Shown piece by piece: positions 41,879 to 50,139 of a stretch of 64,000 bases of DNA; within the stretch, counting starts at the first letter, position 1, and each line of letters opens with the position of its first letter. Source of the DNA: JBAYGJ01 sp041649335 (GTDB lineage Bacteria; Patescibacteriota; Patescibacteriia; UBA10025; JAHIVO01); NCBI GenBank assembly GCA_041649335.1, contig JBAZNF010000001.1, positions 1 through 64,000 on the forward strand, read 5' to 3'. A program made the position numbers and the translations under genes. The notes beneath the pieces were generated by a model. The model had not been told where the DNA came from. It made no database searches and saw only the letters and a list, made by a program, of their open reading frames with translations.

Positions 41879-42970
41879 TTATTTTGAACGGATATAATAC
41901 ATTCCGCCCAGATGACGGACTATCCCTTTTATTTCCATCATGGTCAGTGAAGAATTGATGATACTGGTGTTCAGTTTACACTCTTGGATAATTTCGTCAA
42001 TATGTACCGGTTCGCGGCCGATGCAGGACAGCAATTTTTCTTCCTCTGGTGAAGCAGGGAGGATGACGGAATTTTTATAGTACTGTTCGGCCATTTCCAG
42101 GTCCACTGCGGTCAGTATATCATCAGCCGAGGTGACGGCTTTTGCACCCATTTTAATGAGATTATTTGGCCCGGCGGATGAAGGTGACGTGATATTGCCC
42201 GGTATGGCCAGAACGTCTCGGTTCTGGTCGATGGCGCACCGCGCGGTAATGAGCGAACCGGAATTTTCACCGCCTTCTATAACAAGTACGCCGCGGGACA
42301 GTCCGGAAATGATCCTGTTACGGGCCGGGAAGTGCTGGCGGAGCGGCTTGGTCCCGGGTGGGTATTCGGAAACCAAGCACCCGCCGGTGGCGATGATTTT
42401 CTCAGCCAGTAGGCGGTTTGCGAGCGGATACAGTACGTCCAGACCGCAACCAAGAACGGCTATGGTCTTTCCGCCCACATCAACAGCTGCCTGGTGGGCT
42501 AGCGTGTCAATGCCAAGCGCCAATCCGGACACGATTACTACCCCGGTCCGGGCGATCGTACCGATCAGATCCGGAGTGACCATCCTCCCGTAAGCCGATG
42601 TTTTACGCGTTCCGACAACCGCTAAGCCCAGATCCAGGTTAGCGGGTAATCGCCCTCTATAATATAGAAGGGCAGGCGGCGAATGGATTTCTTTGAGCCG
42701 GCGCGGATAATTGGGGTCTTGTATCGTAACTACAGAAATACCGGACTGTTCGATCTTTTCCAGAAATTTTTCGGGTCGGATGGAGCCCCGGCTTTCGCAA
42801 ATTATTGACGCATCCTTTTCTCCCAGTCCGGCCCGTCTCAATTCTGGCGACGTGGCCCGCCAAGCTGTTTTCATATTTGGGAAATTTTCGGCCAGTTTAA
42901 TGATTTTCTGGGGGCCGATAGAGTCGATTGAGGAGAACGCCATCCAGTAGATTAGCTCATTTTTTTCCAT
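41879..42970 (-). CDS. dprA: DNA processing protein DprA
   Basis: 363 residues. Helical SAM-like N-terminus, Rossmann fold with VVGTRKTSAYG, SGLALGIDTLAHQAA, GCGLDVLYP and VLVIEGGENSGSLITA, and a C-terminal winged-helix domain (DEIIQECKLN). Loads RecA on incoming single-stranded DNA during natural transformation. Together with the pilus genes nearby it supports DNA uptake ability. Confidence 0.96.
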   Translation of the reverse strand: MEKNELIYWMAFSSIDSIGPQKIIKLAENFPNMKTAWRATSPELRRAGLGEKDASIICESRGSIRPEKFLEKIEQSGISVVTIQDPNYPRRLKEIHSPPALLYYRGRLPANLDLGLAVVGTRKTSAYGRMVTPDLIGTIARTGVVIVSGLALGIDTLAHQAAVDVGGKTIAVLGCGLDVLYPLANRLLAEKIIATGGCLVSEYPPGTKPLRQHFPARNRIISGLSRGVLVIEGGENSGSLITARCAIDQNRDVLAIPGNITSPSSAGPNNLIKMGAKAVTSADDILTAVDLEMAEQYYKNSVILPASPEEEKLLSCIGREPVHIDEIIQECKLNTSIINSSLTMMEIKGIVRHLGGMYYIRSK

Positions 42971-43039
42971 AAAAAATAGACCTTACGTCGCCGGGGAAGG
43001 TCTGAATAGTATTGTAGGGCATTGAAGTCTGATTGGCAA
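42971..43039 (-). promoter_or_regulatory. dprA promoter with hairpin and T-run touching the start codon
   Basis: Minus strand TTGCCA (43034-43039), 17-bp spacer, TACAAT (43011-43016). From about +2 the transcript folds AGACCTT-N12-AAGGTCT (42978-43003), then A and six T (42971-42976), and the ATG follows at once. No ribosome binding site is present. Confidence 0.7.
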
Positions 43040-43072
43040 GCAGCTTGACATGCCAGCCCGAGATGATACTAT

Positions 43073-43086
43073 ACTGACTTGTCAGT
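43073..43086. promoter_or_regulatory. Short palindrome, candidate operator
   Basis: ACTGAC-TT-GTCAGT lies beside a TATACT-like element in the promoter region of the small genes that follow. A TTGACA (43045-43050) stands about 19 bp before that element. Confidence 0.4.
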
Positions 43087-43123
43087 CTGCGATACTATTG
43101 CCCTTTAATAGATTGGAGCTTCT

Positions 43124-43321
43124 ATGTTGCGGGTGTTATGTATTAAGTTGCTTTTCGTCATTGCTACGTTCCTCGGATTATTATTTGGCCTGCTAGCCAC
43201 TGTCGTTTATGGGTGGACCTTGCCAATCGTTTGGCGGAAAGCACGAACTCCGAAATGGAGGTGCGTTCATGTCGACACGGATGCGTTGCCCAATGTGCCG
43301 GGCGTCCATGTACAAAGATGA
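43124..43321 (+). CDS. Small membrane protein, hypothetical
   Basis: 65 residues. A single strong hydrophobic segment (about 5-32) and a short polar tail; ribosome site GGAG at 43115. No family recognised. It overlaps the following zinc-ribbon gene by 53 bp in another frame, so the tail may be partly fortuitous. Confidence 0.5.
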   Translation: MLRVLCIKLLFVIATFLGLLFGLLATVVYGWTLPIVWRKARTPKWRCVHVDTDALPNVPGVHVQR

Positions 43322-43463
43322 CCCTGAGTGTCCCGAATGCGGCTGGGAAAACGAGAAGGAGATGAGTCGCCAGGACCAGGTACGTCGCGAAATGACGAAG
43401 ACTAAGCGCGACAGGGGTCGGGCGGGACCTTCAGGGCCGTACCCGGACACAAAAAAGCGGTGA
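43269..43463 (+). CDS. Small zinc-ribbon protein
   Basis: 64 residues. RCPMCRASMYKDDPECPECGW is two CxxC knuckles, a zinc-ribbon; the remainder is highly charged (RREMTKTKRDRGRAG). GGAGG eight bases before the ATG supports this start over an upstream in-frame one at 43209. Followed by a terminator. Function unknown. Confidence 0.7.
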   Translation: MSTRMRCPMCRASMYKDDPECPECGWENEKEMSRQDQVRREMTKTKRDRGRAGPSGPYPDTKKR

Positions 43464-43483
43464 GTATGTTCACCATTCGTACT

Positions 43484-43512
43484 GAGCGTCAATAACGGCG
43501 CTCTATTTTTTT
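43484..43512 (+). terminator. Terminator of the small zinc-ribbon gene
   Basis: GAGCG/CGCTC stem with a ~10-nt loop, then TATTTTTTT. It overlaps the last bases of convergent mfd. Confidence 0.7.
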
Positions 43513-46500
43513 GTCTGATTCACCGGGCACTGGAACAACTGGATAACTTTTTTCAGCTCATTGAGCCAGTTATCGCCGAGTTTGATCAGGTCGATTTTTA
43601 TGGAATCGTCGGTAAATTGCCAGTCAGGGTTTTTTTGCAGCAGACGGGCCAGCTGCTCAGCCTTCAGTGGAAAGAGGAATTTTATAATGAGTTTTTGGAT
43701 TTTATGGCCAAATTGGTCAGTTGACCAGGTTGTATCGATATGTGAAATGTCCGTCTTTTGCGCCAGGATCCGGATGGTCAGGATCTCGAAGAGGTTCAAC
43801 AGCTGCTTTGGGAAGTATTTTTGTTCTTCACGGGTCCGCGAACGGATCATTTTGTCGCGCATCTCCTCCAATTCCTTCATGTTCATGATTCCGGCCAATT
43901 GCTGGTACAGGATCAGCCGTTCTTCTTCCGGCAGGAATTCCTGGGGGATATACGCTTCCATCGGCAGATCGATCAGGATGTCGCGTACAGGCTCCTGGAT
44001 TTTGCCAAATTTCAGTTCTTCAATAGCCTGAGCCAGGAGTCGCGTGTATAATGAGAGCCCGATAGCCGACACTTTTCCGTGCTGCTCTTTGCCGAGGATA
44101 TTGCCGGCTCCGCGGATTTCCAGGTCGCGCAGCGCTAGCTGGAAACCGCTGCCGAGTTTTTTCGCTTCCATGAGCGCTTGTAGGCGTTTTTTCGCGTTAC
44201 CTTTGAGCTTTTTCCGGTGGTAGAGGAAATAGGCGTGTGCCTGACGGCTGCCCCGGCCGATCCGTCCGCGTAATTGGTACAGCTGGGCCAAGCCAAAATT
44301 GGTCGCATTATCAACGATCAGCGTATTGACATTCGGTAGATCGAGTCCGTTTTCAATGATCGTCGAACAGACCAGGATGTTCGTCTTGCCGGTGTCAAAA
44401 TCCGCCATCGCTTTTGCCAGATCTTTTTCCGGCAACCGCCCGTGGGCGATGCCGATCCGGCTGCCTGTGATCATGTCGCTGATCTCCTTGGCGGCGAAAG
44501 CGATGGTTTCCACCTTATTGTGGAGATAATAGACCTGTCCGCCCCGTTTCAGTTCTTCGGTGATAGCCTGTTGAACCTGTTCTTTGGAGTACGGTTCGAT
44601 CAGCGTATTGATCGGCAAACGGCCTTCTGGTGGTGTTTCGATGATACTGACGTCGCGGACGCCGGACAAGGCGATATTGAGGGTGCGGGGGATGGGCGTA
44701 GCCGTCAGTGTCAAAATGTGGGATTGTGTGCGAAGCGCCTTGAGCCGTTCCTTGGCCTTGACCCCAAAACGCTGCTCCTCGTCGATGATGATCAGTCCGA
44801 GGTTTTTGAAGCTGACGTCGCTGGACAGCAGCCGGTGGGTGCCGACGACGATATCGACGGCGTTGCTTTTCAATTTGGCGATGGTTTGCTGCTGTTCTTT
44901 TGCCGATTCAAATCGGGAGAGTATGCCGAGGGAAACCGAGAATTTTTTCAGACGCTCGCTGAAGGTGTCGTAGTGCTGTTGGGTCAGGATGGTGGTAGGC
45001 GAGAGCAGGGCAACCTGCTTGTTGTTCATGACTGCCTTAAATGCCGCCCGAACAGCCACTTCCGTTTTCCCAAAACCGACATCTCCGCATATGAGGCGGT
45101 CCATCGGTGTTTCGCCTGTCAAGTCGGCCTCGACGTCACTAATGGCCTTCCCCTGGTCGGGAGTTTCCTTGTAGGGGAATGTTTTTGCCAATTCAATTTC
45201 TTCCGGTGTTTGTGCGTTCCACGCTTTGACCTTTATCAATTCGCGCTTAGCGTAAATTTTCAACAATTCCTGGGCCAGAATTTTTGCTTCCTGTTTTACC
45301 TTGCGGGTCAGCTGGTACCATTGGCCACCGGAGAGACGGTGCAGTTTCGGATGGGCGATGCCGATATATTTAGAGATTTTATCCGCCGTTTCTACCGGTA
45401 CGTAGAGTTTATCGCCTTCGGCATACTGGAGGACAAAGTATTCCCGCGTGATGTTTTCAACGATATTTTTATTCATACCTACGAACCGGCCGATGCCGTG
45501 GTCCAAGTGCACGATATAGTCACCGGGTTGCATGCCCATGATGAGGGCCTGGTCGACCCGGTGCCGTGGGGTTTCCTGGCGCAGGTTTTGTTCTCCGAAA
45601 ATGTCCCGGTCGGTAAGCAGTTGCAATTTTCCCCGGTCGCTGCGAAACCCTTCCAGTTCATGGGTATACGGCCACCACGCGATGGGTATGTCGGCGGCCT
45701 TTTTTTCTTTCAGCATCTGTTGGAGTTCTTTGGGCCGGTTGGACGCGATGGCTAATTGCCAATTTGATTTATGGGCTTCCCTCAGGTCAGCGACCAGCTT
45801 GGTATAGTTTTGCCGGTAAACGGGCGCGTATTCGAAGTGGAGGTGTATTCCGCTTTTTTGGAAATCATGGAATATCATCCTCTGGTAATCGGCGAGTTTC
45901 TGCTCAAACGTATGCCAGGTCGGCAATTCTCCGGACGCCTCCTCCTGGTCCCGGTAGATGATGAGCGGGTTATGGATGGCCTCCAGGTAGGTCGTAAAAG
46001 TGGTCCGGCCGGAGTTCGGCCGGAATTTTGTCGCTACGATCTGGCATGATTTCATCGGTTCGCCGACCCGTTTGGTAACAGGGTTGAAAGCGTGCAGGCT
46101 GATGATTTGCCGGTCAGAAAACTCAAGCCTAATGGGCCGATCCAGGTTAATCGGGTAGATGTCCACAACGCCGCCCCGTCGTGCGAAAAATCCGCTTTGG
46201 CTGGCCTGGCCGGTGAAATCGTAATTGAAATCTATGAGTTTTTGTGAGAGGGAGGAGGGGGTGCAATTATCGCCGACAGCGAGGGTCATGACGTGCTGGC
46301 CGTTTGAATTAAGCGCGGGCAGTTTTTCGATCAGTTGGCGGTATCCCGCCACGATAACCTGCGGTTCCAGTTCGGCCAGTTTCTGTGCACGAAGGGGATT
46401 GATGTCCTCAAGCTTCCAGACGGGGACGTTTATTTTGAAAATTTTATGCCAATACGAAATTAGCCTCTCGACCGTATTAAGTTCGGGCGCCGTGGCCAGC

Positions 46501-46667
46501 CATAAAATCACCCGTTCGGAAATGAATGGATGAATGGTCACGTAATAGGTTTGGGCCGCGAGATGCGGGAGCCCGGCTAGGTTGACGGTTTTCTTGGTTT
46601 GCAGCTGTTCGGTGGATTCTTTGACAAAGTCGGGCAGGCCAGCGTGGCTGGACTGGGTGACAGGCAC
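43503..46667 (-). CDS. mfd: Transcription-repair coupling factor Mfd
   Basis: 1054 residues, slightly short of E. coli Mfd (1148). Degenerate UvrB-like N-terminus (RRGGVVDIYP), RNA polymerase-interacting CarD-like domain (GDYIVHLDHGIGRFVG), translocase motifs GDVGFGKTEVAVRAAF, DEEQRFGV and QLRGRIGRG, and a C-terminal TRCF domain. Removes stalled RNA polymerase and recruits UvrA. Confidence 0.97.
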   Translation of the reverse strand: MPVTQSSHAGLPDFVKESTEQLQTKKTVNLAGLPHLAAQTYYVTIHPFISERVILWLATAPELNTVERLISYWHKIFKINVPVWKLEDINPLRAQKLAELEPQVIVAGYRQLIEKLPALNSNGQHVMTLAVGDNCTPSSLSQKLIDFNYDFTGQASQSGFFARRGGVVDIYPINLDRPIRLEFSDRQIISLHAFNPVTKRVGEPMKSCQIVATKFRPNSGRTTFTTYLEAIHNPLIIYRDQEEASGELPTWHTFEQKLADYQRMIFHDFQKSGIHLHFEYAPVYRQNYTKLVADLREAHKSNWQLAIASNRPKELQQMLKEKKAADIPIAWWPYTHELEGFRSDRGKLQLLTDRDIFGEQNLRQETPRHRVDQALIMGMQPGDYIVHLDHGIGRFVGMNKNIVENITREYFVLQYAEGDKLYVPVETADKISKYIGIAHPKLHRLSGGQWYQLTRKVKQEAKILAQELLKIYAKRELIKVKAWNAQTPEEIELAKTFPYKETPDQGKAISDVEADLTGETPMDRLICGDVGFGKTEVAVRAAFKAVMNNKQVALLSPTTILTQQHYDTFSERLKKFSVSLGILSRFESAKEQQQTIAKLKSNAVDIVVGTHRLLSSDVSFKNLGLIIIDEEQRFGVKAKERLKALRTQSHILTLTATPIPRTLNIALSGVRDVSIIETPPEGRLPINTLIEPYSKEQVQQAITEELKRGGQVYYLHNKVETIAFAAKEISDMITGSRIGIAHGRLPEKDLAKAMADFDTGKTNILVCSTIIENGLDLPNVNTLIVDNATNFGLAQLYQLRGRIGRGSRQAHAYFLYHRKKLKGNAKKRLQALMEAKKLGSGFQLALRDLEIRGAGNILGKEQHGKVSAIGLSLYTRLLAQAIEELKFGKIQEPVRDILIDLPMEAYIPQEFLPEEERLILYQQLAGIMNMKELEEMRDKMIRSRTREEQKYFPKQLLNLFEILTIRILAQKTDISHIDTTWSTDQFGHKIQKLIIKFLFPLKAEQLARLLQKNPDWQFTDDSIKIDLIKLGDNWLNELKKVIQLFQCPVNQTKK

Positions 46668-46736
46668 AGATTTGATTTAATAATGTGAAGCGCCGATGAA
46701 CGGCAAAGTCCACTCCCCGGCAGGCGTTCTGTGGCC

Positions 46737-46765
46737 TTGACAGGGGTGGTTTGGTCTGCTACTAT
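46737..46765 (+). promoter_or_regulatory. Consensus promoter without an attached coding gene
   Basis: TTGACA (46737-46742), exactly 17-bp spacer, TACTAT (46760-46765) on the plus strand, divergent from mfd. No plausible plus-strand gene follows; the product appears to be the structured RNA below. Confidence 0.75.
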
Positions 46766-46771
46766 TCTATA

Positions 46772-46949
46772 TTAACGCATTTTTATAACTTTGGCAAGTG
46801 GAAAACTATTGAAAAACCCAGTTTTCTGCCGACCCAAGCGGTGATGACGAGACAACCCCTCCTAACGTTTCGTTAGTAACCTTAAGTTAAGGTATTGCAG
46901 ATTTTTCTGTGAAACCTTGCGCTTGGCGGCAGTAAAGTGGGTTTTTTTT
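46772..46949 (+). ncRNA. Candidate structured non-coding RNA, about 178 nt
   Basis: Begins at a consensus promoter and ends in a terminator. A long-range closing stem pairs 46815-46831 with 46927-46943 (15 of 17 positions), followed by eight T. Inside, CCAAGCG/CGCTTGG encloses three hairpins: CTAACG-TTT-CGTTAG, ACCTTA-AGT-TAAGGT and a small CAG/CTG. An alternative stem, GGCA-N4-GAAAACT (46793 onward) with AGTTTTCTGCC, uses the same left arm, so the RNA could switch. Length recalls 6S RNA, but the branched interior does not match it. Identity unknown. Confidence 0.55.
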
Positions 46950-47160
46950 AATCCATGAGGAGACACCTTACGGTTTCTCCTCAGCACTTCTCTTCCCTCA
47001 GTTGTATCCCTCATCCTGGAGTAAATCCAGGATTCAGGATGATTAATTTGGATTTTAGTATATGGTCGCGCTAGGCCTCGTGTCCGATTGCCTTGTGGTA
47101 GCACAGCGGGTGGGGCGTCATCAACTTTTCGTAATGATGAGGATTGGCATGGTTGAGAAG
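46950..47160. other. Gene-free stretch with several hairpins
   Basis: Holds GAGGAGA/TCTCCTC (around 46957-46982) and ATCCTGG-AGTAAAT-CCAGGAT (around 47013-47034). On the minus strand a TATACT with a weak -35 box occurs near 47055-47085. A minus-strand reading frame (46862-47104) exists but lacks a ribosome site. It may be an extension of the adjacent RNA or a second RNA. Confidence 0.35.
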
Positions 47161-47164
47161 AAAT

Positions 47165-47190
47165 AAAAAACCGGGTCAGGGGAGACCCGG
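47165..47190 (-). terminator. Terminator of small minus-strand gene
   Basis: On the minus strand CCGGGTC/GACCCGG, 7-bp stem with a short loop, then TTTTTTA. Confidence 0.82.
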
Positions 47191-47209
47191 GATATCTGAA
47201 AATTCAGGC

Positions 47210-47389
47210 TTAATTTGGCCAAGAGATACGGTGAGTCTTGCCGCCATGCTGGAATGAAACCCCAAATGCGTCAGATTTTGTGATTACCGGCGCTATCCCG
47301 TTGGTAATCGATTTGACGGGCGTCCCGTTCAAAACGATATCCCAGCCGGCACCGCTCGTAGACGGGCGCACTTCAATTTTGTGAGCCAT
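47210..47389 (-). CDS. Small hypothetical protein
   Basis: 59 residues from the ATG at 47389, placed 4 bases after GGAGGA; an upstream in-frame ATG at 47401 has no ribosome site. The sequence is beta-rich (IEVRPSTSGAGWDIVLNG, SFQHGGKTHRISWPN), no family recognised. It has its own consensus promoter and terminator, so it is a genuine monocistronic gene. Confidence 0.72.
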   Translation of the reverse strand: MAHKIEVRPSTSGAGWDIVLNGTPVKSITNGIAPVITKSDAFGVSFQHGGKTHRISWPN

Positions 47390-47432
47390 GAAATCCTCCA
47401 TGATAAAAAAAGAGCCTAGCTAATGATCCGCT

Positions 47433-47460
47433 AGTATAGCAATGCGTCTGTTGGTGTCAA
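47433..47460 (-). promoter_or_regulatory. Consensus promoter of the small hypothetical gene
   Basis: Minus strand TTGACA (47455-47460), 16-bp spacer, TATACT (47433-47438); leader about 36 nt with seven T. Confidence 0.85.
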
Positions 47461-47463
47461 GCG

Positions 47464-48525
47464 TTAGTTTGCGTATTTGACTTTCAGCGCCAATCCGATG
47501 GCCACGGCCATTTGCGGCGCAATTTTTTCCAGTTCCGGCGCCAACTCAGCATGAGCGCGTATGCTTTGCCAGGGGTCGCCGGCCTCCACGGTAATTTTCA
47601 TATGCAGCTGGATATAGTGGCTCAGGTTTTTTATCCGGCTGCATCCGCCGACGATTATGATCCTGTCCAGCGGCTGGCCGCCACCGGCGGTATACGTATT
47701 GAGTACCCGGGATAATTCCTGGAGGATGAGGTTGTCGATGACAAAAGTGATCGCCTGATGAACGGGGTGCGTGGATTGACCGGTTAACGGTAAGCCGATG
47801 TCATCGCGGAATTGGTCCGCCCGTTCAACGGAAATATTCATGGCATTGGCGATATTACGGCTGATGGCCTCGCCGCCGATATCGATGTTTCTGGTGACAA
47901 CAGGCAAGCCCTGGTCAAAAATGGTGACATTTGAGGTTGTGGCGCCGATATCAAGCAGGAGATGGCAGCCGTGCGCGATCGGCAGCAACGAACGCCGTAG
48001 CGCGGTGGCTTCGGTTTCCAATCCGACCAGTTGGAGGTTTGCCGACCGGAAAATATCCATATACCCTTTTATCACGTCTGTGGGAGCGGCCGTCATGATG
48101 ATGGTAATTTTTTCGGCTGAGCCGTCACCGGTTGTGGGGGTGGTTACTGGGTGCCAGTCAATCGACATCTTATCCAGGGGCAGGGGGACCATTTTTTTTG
48201 CTTCCCAGCGGATCGCGTCGTCGATTTCTTTTTTTGGCATGGGCGGCATTGTGACGACAGTCGTAAAAACGTTGACGGCAGGCAGGGCGGCTACTACGCG
48301 TTTTGTCGTGACCCGTGATTCCTTCATGACGTGGACCAGCTGTTCGACGGTGGTCTGGCGGTTGCGGACGGCGTCAGTCTTGACCGTTACTCTGTTCTTG
48401 ATTCCCAGGCCGTACGTTATCAGCTCGACCGTTCCTGCACGATTGGCCAGTTCGACGATTTTTATTGCTCCCGACCCGAAGTCGATGCCGACCAGATTTT
48501 CATTTTTTTTGGTGATGAATGGCAT
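47464..48525 (-). CDS. pilM: Type IV pilus assembly protein PilM
   Basis: 353 residues, actin-like ATPase fold. Phosphate motifs VGIDFGSGAIKIVEL and LLLDIGATTSNVTIF, and adenosine motif IIIVGGCSRIKNL. Cytoplasmic ring component linking pilus assembly to PilN. Its expected partners pilN, pilO and pilB are not in this window. Last gene of the minus-strand operon LCP-der-pth-pilT-pilM. Confidence 0.93.
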   Translation of the reverse strand: MPFITKKNENLVGIDFGSGAIKIVELANRAGTVELITYGLGIKNRVTVKTDAVRNRQTTVEQLVHVMKESRVTTKRVVAALPAVNVFTTVVTMPPMPKKEIDDAIRWEAKKMVPLPLDKMSIDWHPVTTPTTGDGSAEKITIIMTAAPTDVIKGYMDIFRSANLQLVGLETEATALRRSLLPIAHGCHLLLDIGATTSNVTIFDQGLPVVTRNIDIGGEAISRNIANAMNISVERADQFRDDIGLPLTGQSTHPVHQAITFVIDNLILQELSRVLNTYTAGGGQPLDRIIIVGGCSRIKNLSHYIQLHMKITVEAGDPWQSIRAHAELAPELEKIAPQMAVAIGLALKVKYAN

Positions 48526-48529
48526 ACGG

Positions 48530-49603
48530 TCAAACGCGTAACATATAGCTTAGTTGCTGTGGGTCGCTGGCATATTGCAGGGCGTCTTCCAGCTTGACTT
48601 CGTTGGTCTTGACCAGTTCGGCCAATGACCAGTCCAGCGAGACCATTCCTTCGGCCCGAGACGTTAAAATAATGTTGTTGATCTGGTACAGCGAGCCTTC
48701 CTTGATGAGCGATTGGATGGGCGGCGTTGAGGTCATGATTTCGGCCACAGCCACCTGTCCGCCTCCGATGCGGGGGACGAGCCGCTGGCAGATGACGGCG
48801 GCTAGGTTGGCAGCCAGGTGTTCGCGGATCTGCTGCTGTTCGTCTTTTGGATGTCCGGTGATGATCAGCTCCAGAGTTTTTATGATAGTGTCAGCTTCCA
48901 GGTTGGCGATGACCAGCCGGCCGGACGTGGCGATATTCATGACCTGCTTGATGACCGCCGGGTTGGGGAGCTCGGACAGGAAAACAATATCGATGTCTTC
49001 CTGGGTGACGTAGGAGAGTGCCTGTTCAAAACTGTTTGTATCGCGGCCTACCTCGCGCTGTTCAATGATGCTTTTCTGGTTATTGAAGAGGTATTCGATG
49101 GGTTTTTCTATAGTGAGGATATAGTTGGCTCGTTGCCGGTTAATATAGTCCAGGAGCGACGCCGAAGATGTAGTCTTGCCTGAACCGAATGACCCGCTGA
49201 AGATGACCAGCCCTTTGGTCAGGTTGGCCAGGTTTTCCAGGGTGCTCGGCAGGCCGAGCGATCGGAGCGGCATGATAGTGTTGCCGATCAGCCGCAGATA
49301 TGCCGCTACCTGGCCCTTTTGGTGGAAGACGTTTATACGGAACCGAGTTTGTTTCTGAAACTGATAGGCCAGGACGACTTCCTTGTTTTTTTCCAAGTTG
49401 GCAAGCTGGTCCGGGTCCAGAATCGTCTGGAGGAAGCCGCTCATGAATTCTCGGGTGATGATTTTTTCCTCCTCCAGGGTGATCAGTTTATTGTTCAGGC
49501 GGATAACCGGATGACTGCCGATCATCAGGTGAAGGTCTGAAGCTTTTTGTTCGGCCACCAGCCTGAGTATCTTGTCTATGGCCAATTTTTCTTGTGTGTC
49601 CAT
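48530..49603 (-). CDS. PilT-like twitching ATPase, divergent
   Basis: 357 residues from MDTQEK; a longer in-frame start overlaps pth. Fold and Walker A (GSFGSGKTT, Lys143) are PilT-like, but family residues differ: the Asp box reads TIEKPIEY (Lys167 for Asp), the Walker B region reads FLSELPNP instead of GEMRD, and the His box is SGRLVIANLEA (Arg229 and Glu236 for histidines). It may be a regulatory or specialised retraction-like ATPase rather than a canonical motor. Four bp downstream of pth and upstream of pilM. Confidence 0.88.
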   Translation of the reverse strand: MDTQEKLAIDKILRLVAEQKASDLHLMIGSHPVIRLNNKLITLEEEKIITREFMSGFLQTILDPDQLANLEKNKEVVLAYQFQKQTRFRINVFHQKGQVAAYLRLIGNTIMPLRSLGLPSTLENLANLTKGLVIFSGSFGSGKTTSSASLLDYINRQRANYILTIEKPIEYLFNNQKSIIEQREVGRDTNSFEQALSYVTQEDIDIVFLSELPNPAVIKQVMNIATSGRLVIANLEADTIIKTLELIITGHPKDEQQQIREHLAANLAAVICQRLVPRIGGGQVAVAEIMTSTPPIQSLIKEGSLYQINNIILTSRAEGMVSLDWSLAELVKTNEVKLEDALQYASDPQQLSYMLRV

Positions 49604-49607
49604 ATTG

Positions 49608-50138
49608 TTATATATGTATGGTTTCTTCCGAAATGCCGCTGTGTAGGTACCGGGCAATGGTTGCCTTGGCTTTATCCGTTATTGAGGGAATTTTTTCAAG
49701 CTCTTCAGGTGAAAATTTTTGTATGACGTAGGCGTCAGTAGGGATGTTTTCCGGCGGGCGCCCGATACCAAGGCGAATCCGCCAGAAATGCTGTGTGCCC
49801 AGGTGGTCGATAACCGACTGGACGCCGCGATGGCCGGCAGCCGAAGCGTTGACGTTTACGCGGATCGTCCCGAGCGGCAGGTCCACCTCGTCATGCACAA
49901 TCCAGATGTCTGATTGGTTGATTTTATAAAAGTTTTTAATCTCTGATACTGAACGCCCGGACTCGTTCATGTACGTTTGCGGCAGGCTGATCAGCGCGCT
50001 ATTGGACAGCTTGGCGAACAACGAGGTGAATTTGTTATCGAAATGCTCAGCCAGCGGCTTGACCGACGCGGCGCCAAGATTATGCCTGGTCCCAGCGTAT
50101 TCAGGCTCCGGATTTCCCAGTCCGACGATGAGGATCAT
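49608..50138 (-). CDS. pth: Peptidyl-tRNA hydrolase
   Basis: 176 residues. VGLGNPEPEYAGTRHNLG contains the catalytic His; PQTYMNESGRSV, VHDEVDLPLG and AGHRGVQSVIDHLGTQHFWR complete the active site. Recycles peptidyl-tRNAs. One bp after der. Confidence 0.96.
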   Translation of the reverse strand: MILIVGLGNPEPEYAGTRHNLGAASVKPLAEHFDNKFTSLFAKLSNSALISLPQTYMNESGRSVSEIKNFYKINQSDIWIVHDEVDLPLGTIRVNVNASAAGHRGVQSVIDHLGTQHFWRIRLGIGRPPENIPTDAYVIQKFSPEELEKIPSITDKAKATIARYLHSGISEETIHI

Positions 50139-50139
50139 A

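Noticed and set aside
44442..45755. 437-codon plus-strand frame inside mfd
   Set aside because: Antisense shadow of a clear Mfd gene with all motifs on the minus strand.
46772..46949. Assignment of the RNA as 6S, RNase P, SRP or tmRNA
   Set aside because: Length fits 6S, but the interior is branched and its 5' tail unpaired in the closing fold. No RNase P, SRP or tmRNA signature sequences are present.
46862..47104. Minus-strand 80-codon frame with basic composition
   Set aside because: GTG start without a ribosome site, and it runs through the paired structures of the candidate RNA. No family recognised, so kept only as an alternative.
47416..47434. CTAGC/GCTAG hairpin before the small gene at 47389, like the early-hairpin promoters
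   Set aside because: One arm overlaps the -10 box, so it would not be in the transcript.
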